This document shows positions 5,953-7,564 of a stretch of DNA of 7,564 bases, in pieces. Below the pieces are notes generated by a model. It did not search any database, was not told the DNA's origin, and saw only the letters and a program-made list of their open reading frames with translations. A program made the position numbers and the translations under genes. The number at the start of each line of letters is the position of its first letter. Position 1 is the stretch's first letter. Origin of the DNA: Sutterellaceae bacterium (GTDB lineage Bacteria > Pseudomonadota > Gammaproteobacteria > Burkholderiales > Burkholderiaceae_F); contig JAUNOJ010000078.1 of assembly GCA_030531135.1 (NCBI GenBank), positions 1 through 7,564 on the forward strand, in the 5' to 3' direction.

Positions 5953-5985
5953 AAAAAAGCGAGTTGCCTTTGCATTTTCTCGCTT
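5953..5985 (-). terminator. Terminator-like attenuator between rpsU and yqeY
   Basis: On the minus strand, AAGCGAG (5985-5979) pairs with CTCGCTT (5963-5957). The 15-nt loop can form a further TGC/GCA inner stem. The 3' arm runs into six T (5958-5953). It lies 48 nt after the rpsU stop, and its T-run ends about 5 nt before the yqeY ribosome site, so any read-through fraction is what feeds yqeY. The stem has only seven outer pairs, so partial termination is likely. Confidence 0.65.
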
Positions 5986-6033
5986 CTTTCACATCAAGCC
6001 GGGCTCTTTTTAAGCTTACCTATCGCGAAAAAA

Positions 6034-6246
6034 TTAGTAGAGCTTCTTGGGAAGCATCATGCTGCGCAAACGCTTGTAGTGACGCTTGACGGCAGCAGCC
6101 TTCTTGCGCTTACGTTCGGCCGTGGGCTTTTCGTAAAATTCACGGGCGCGCAATTCGGTCAACAGACCGGACTTTTCGATGGTGCGCTTGAAGCGACGGA
6201 GAGCAACTTCAAACGGTTCGTTTTCCTTAACGCGAATGGTAGGCAT
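6034..6246 (-). CDS. rpsU: 30S ribosomal protein bS21
   Basis: bS21 is a small basic protein of the 30S platform that sits near the 3' end of 16S rRNA and helps mRNA selection at initiation. The 70-residue sequence is full length (E. coli 71) and matches the family throughout: [20 protein letters not shown] at the start, [20 protein letters not shown] in the middle (about 35-54), and a basic C terminus ending P-K-K-L-Y. ATG 6246 is preceded by the repeated ATTAGGATTAGG, whose second AGG lies about 10 nt upstream and is a modest ribosome site. It is the first gene of the MMS operon, behind a candidate promoter at 6354-6382 and followed by an attenuator, which favours high S21 relative to downstream genes. 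Confidence 0.98.
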   Translation of the reverse strand: MPTIRVKENEPFEVALRRFKRTIEKSGLLTELRAREFYEKPTAERKRKKAAAVKRHYKRLRSMMLPKKLY

Positions 6247-6353
6247 TGATAAGCACCTAATCCTAATGCTAGTAGTAAAGTTAAACGTTCAAGTCGTGCA
6301 CCCTACCCTAAGGGCGCATTTCATCCTCAAACGTCGAAAAATTTGAAACACGC

Positions 6354-6403
6354 ATTCTTGCATACTTTCGGGGTAATGTAAACATGCGGGCGCGAAAATT
6401 TTT
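6354..6403 (-). promoter_or_regulatory. Main candidate promoter of the rpsU operon with UP-like tract
   Basis: On the minus strand, TTTACA (6382-6377, 5 of 6) is separated by 17 nt from AAGAAT (6359-6354, 4 of 6), with an extended TGC just before the -10. An A/T block (6395-6403) lies about 48-56 nt before the predicted start near 6347, the place of a distal UP element. The bases after the -10 are GCGTGT, a G/C-rich discriminator like those of stringently controlled ribosomal promoters. About 100 nt of leader precedes rpsU. No boundary has been mapped; this is prediction from match and spacing. Confidence 0.55.
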
Positions 6404-6443
6404 ACCCCGCGCGCGGATCCGCCACACTCGCGCCGACATCGCC

Positions 6444-7502
6444 TTACATCGGCGTGTAGAACGTGCCTTTGCGAACGCCGTTTTGGCGAATCCGGCCGTC
6501 TCTGACGAGCTTGTCGAGGTGCTTGCGCAATGTCGATTTCGGAACACCGGTTTGCGTGAGAAGCTCCGCCATCTTGATGCGGCTCTTTTTCTCTACCAGT
6601 TCCAAGATCCGCAACGAGGTTTCGGGCAGCGCTCTGAGGTCTATTTCTCTGGCGACTTTCTTTTCGAGTTCTCTGACCTCAGCGCACAATGACTTGAGAA
6701 AGCAGTACAGCCACGGCTCCCAGTCGGGCGATTTGCTCTCAAGCGTCTTTTGCGTCAACCGCAAAGCGCAGTAATACGTCGCGAGACCGTTCTCGTTGAC
6801 GGTTTCAAGAGATTCGAACTGCACAAAGTCGTAGCCGCATTTGAGAAGCAAAAGAGTCGTGAGTAGCCGAGAGAGCCGCCCGTTGCCGTCCTCAAACGGA
6901 TGGATCGCCAAAAACGTCACAACGAAAACCCCGATGACAAGTAGCGGATGGAGTTGCTGTTCATCGAGCGATACGTTAACCCAGTCGACAAGATCTCGCA
7001 TGAGCACCGGCGTCTCTTTGGCCGATACCGTTCGTGCGATCACACCATTACATTTGCCGTCTCGAAATGCGGCAATGTTGTTGTCTCTATGCTTATATTG
7101 ACCGCGATGTGCGGCGTCGTCGCAAAACTCAAACATCTCTCGGTGCAACGCTTTGATCGAACTTTCCGAGATCGGTATCTCTTTCCAAGAACCGAAGATT
7201 CTCTTGAGCACGGTCGCATAACCTACGACTTCGGCTTCGTCGCGCGATTGCGGTTTTACATCCAGCAAGCGTTCAATCACGGCAGCAACTTCTTTGTTCG
7301 ACAAACGATTGCCTTCGATGCGGCACGAGGCTGCCGTGCTCATAACCAGCGCTTGCTGGCGGAGTTCGGCCAACCGATCAGGCATAAAAGGACACGACGC
7401 CTTCCAAGCGCCATTGAAGCCCTCAATTTCAGAAACCAGATTGAGAAAATCGGTCGGAACTTTGAGCGGGCGAATCGTTGCATTGAGTTTTGCCAAACGC
7501 AT
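6444..7502 (-). CDS. Fic family AMPyltransferase with C-terminal winged helix
   Basis: Fic enzymes usually transfer AMP from ATP to Ser/Thr/Tyr hydroxyls of target proteins. The 352-residue protein has the full catalytic motif HPFEDGNGRLSR (201-212), with catalytic H201, metal-binding E204/D205 region and R209/R212. An N-terminal inhibitory motif S59-C-R-I-E63-G-N fits the class II (S/T)xxxE(G/N) helix, whose Glu blocks productive ATP binding. Residues about 295-350 look like a winged helix: helices ETSLRILELVEKKSRIKMAE, the recognition-like VPKSTLRKHLDKLVRDG, and wing GVRKGTFYTP. ATG 7502 is preferred; TTG 7514 is an alternative, with an in-frame stop just upstream of it. No strong ribosome site is seen for either. 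It is an accessory gene on the operon strand, 197 nt before rpsU, with no clear terminator between. Its target is unknown. Toxin-antitoxin use is possible, but no separate antitoxin is seen, consistent with the built-in inhibitory helix. Confidence 0.92.
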   Translation of the reverse strand: MRLAKLNATIRPLKVPTDFLNLVSEIEGFNGAWKASCPFMPDRLAELRQQALVMSTAASCRIEGNRLSNKEVAAVIERLLDVKPQSRDEAEVVGYATVLKRIFGSWKEIPISESSIKALHREMFEFCDDAAHRGQYKHRDNNIAAFRDGKCNGVIARTVSAKETPVLMRDLVDWVNVSLDEQQLHPLLVIGVFVVTFLAIHPFEDGNGRLSRLLTTLLLLKCGYDFVQFESLETVNENGLATYYCALRLTQKTLESKSPDWEPWLYCFLKSLCAEVRELEKKVAREIDLRALPETSLRILELVEKKSRIKMAELLTQTGVPKSTLRKHLDKLVRDGRIRQNGVRKGTFYTPM

Positions 7503-7541
7503 AAAACAATTCAAAAGGAATCAAAAAGAATAGGGCGGGTG

Positions 7542-7547
7542 ATTATG
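7542..7547 (-). promoter_or_regulatory. Possible -10 element for fic
   Basis: CATAAT (5 of 6) lies on the minus strand 39 nt before ATG 7502. A -35 at normal spacing would fall just outside the window, so this cannot be completed. Nothing else is seen in 7503-7564. Confidence 0.25.
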
Positions 7548-7564
7548 AACATCTTATTTTTCTT

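Noticed and set aside
6266..6292. TTGAAC and TAGCAT as a second rpsU promoter
   Set aside because: The spacer is 15 nt, and a start near 6259 would place the ribosome site almost at the first base of the RNA.
6389..6413. GCGCG and CGCGC inverted repeat after fic as a terminator
   Set aside because: The A/T block lies in the loop rather than after the stem, and it fits better as an UP-like tract of the rpsU promoter.
1..7564. CRISPR arrays, tRNA or rRNA genes, insertion sequences and attachment sites
   Set aside because: No regularly spaced repeats, cloverleaf-like sequence, transposase frame or paired terminal repeats were seen on either strand.

Overview
The window carries a bacterial macromolecular-synthesis (MMS) operon, read on the minus strand in the order rpsU, yqeY, dnaG, rpoD. 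A Fic-family AMPylation enzyme gene lies upstream on the same strand. The 3' end of a flavoprotein reductase gene points towards the operon from the other side. Having yqeY between rpsU and dnaG is typical of Betaproteobacteria/Burkholderiales. The Lys/Ala-rich N-terminal extension on sigma-70 and the neighbouring FAD-dependent fumarate-reductase-like enzyme would fit an asaccharolytic gut lineage such as Sutterellaceae (Sutterella/Parasutterella). That placement is inference, because no rRNA or other phylogenetic marker was compared.

Layout, left to right. Positions 1-420 (+) hold the C-terminal 139 codons of an FAD-binding fumarate reductase/succinate dehydrogenase-type flavoprotein, ending at a strong terminator. 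Positions 490-522 hold the oppositely directed terminator of rpoD. Positions 547-2910 (-) are rpoD, 787 codons. Positions 2911-3439 are an unusually long (529 nt) dnaG-rpoD spacer with palindromes and a candidate rpoD promoter. Positions 3440-5308 (-) are dnaG, 622 codons. Positions 5309-5485 hold a strong terminator-like attenuator and an 11-bp perfect stem-loop. Positions 5486-5932 (-) are yqeY. Another terminator-like hairpin sits between yqeY and rpsU. Positions 6034-6246 (-) are rpsU. Positions 6247-6443 hold the main candidate operon promoter. Positions 6444-7502 (-) are a class II Fic protein with a C-terminal winged helix. The final 62 bases hold only a possible -10 element for fic.

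The operon joins the start of translation (bS21), the start of replication (primase) and the start of transcription (sigma-70). The sequence suggests it is not one uniform transcript. There are terminator-like hairpins after rpsU and after yqeY, and probable secondary starts before dnaG and rpoD. That would allow much S21, little primase and separately tuned sigma, the same logic as the E. coli operon but with different parts.

Most of the window is conserved core genome and I see no wholly new system. The most unusual signals are substitutions in normally near-invariant parts of RpoD (region 1.2, the 2.4/3.0 junction and the region 3.2 finger), the terminator-based layout around dnaG with a complementary GGAGG/CCTCC pair and no visible Shine-Dalgarno, and a self-inhibited Fic enzyme immediately upstream of rpsU with no clear terminator between them.
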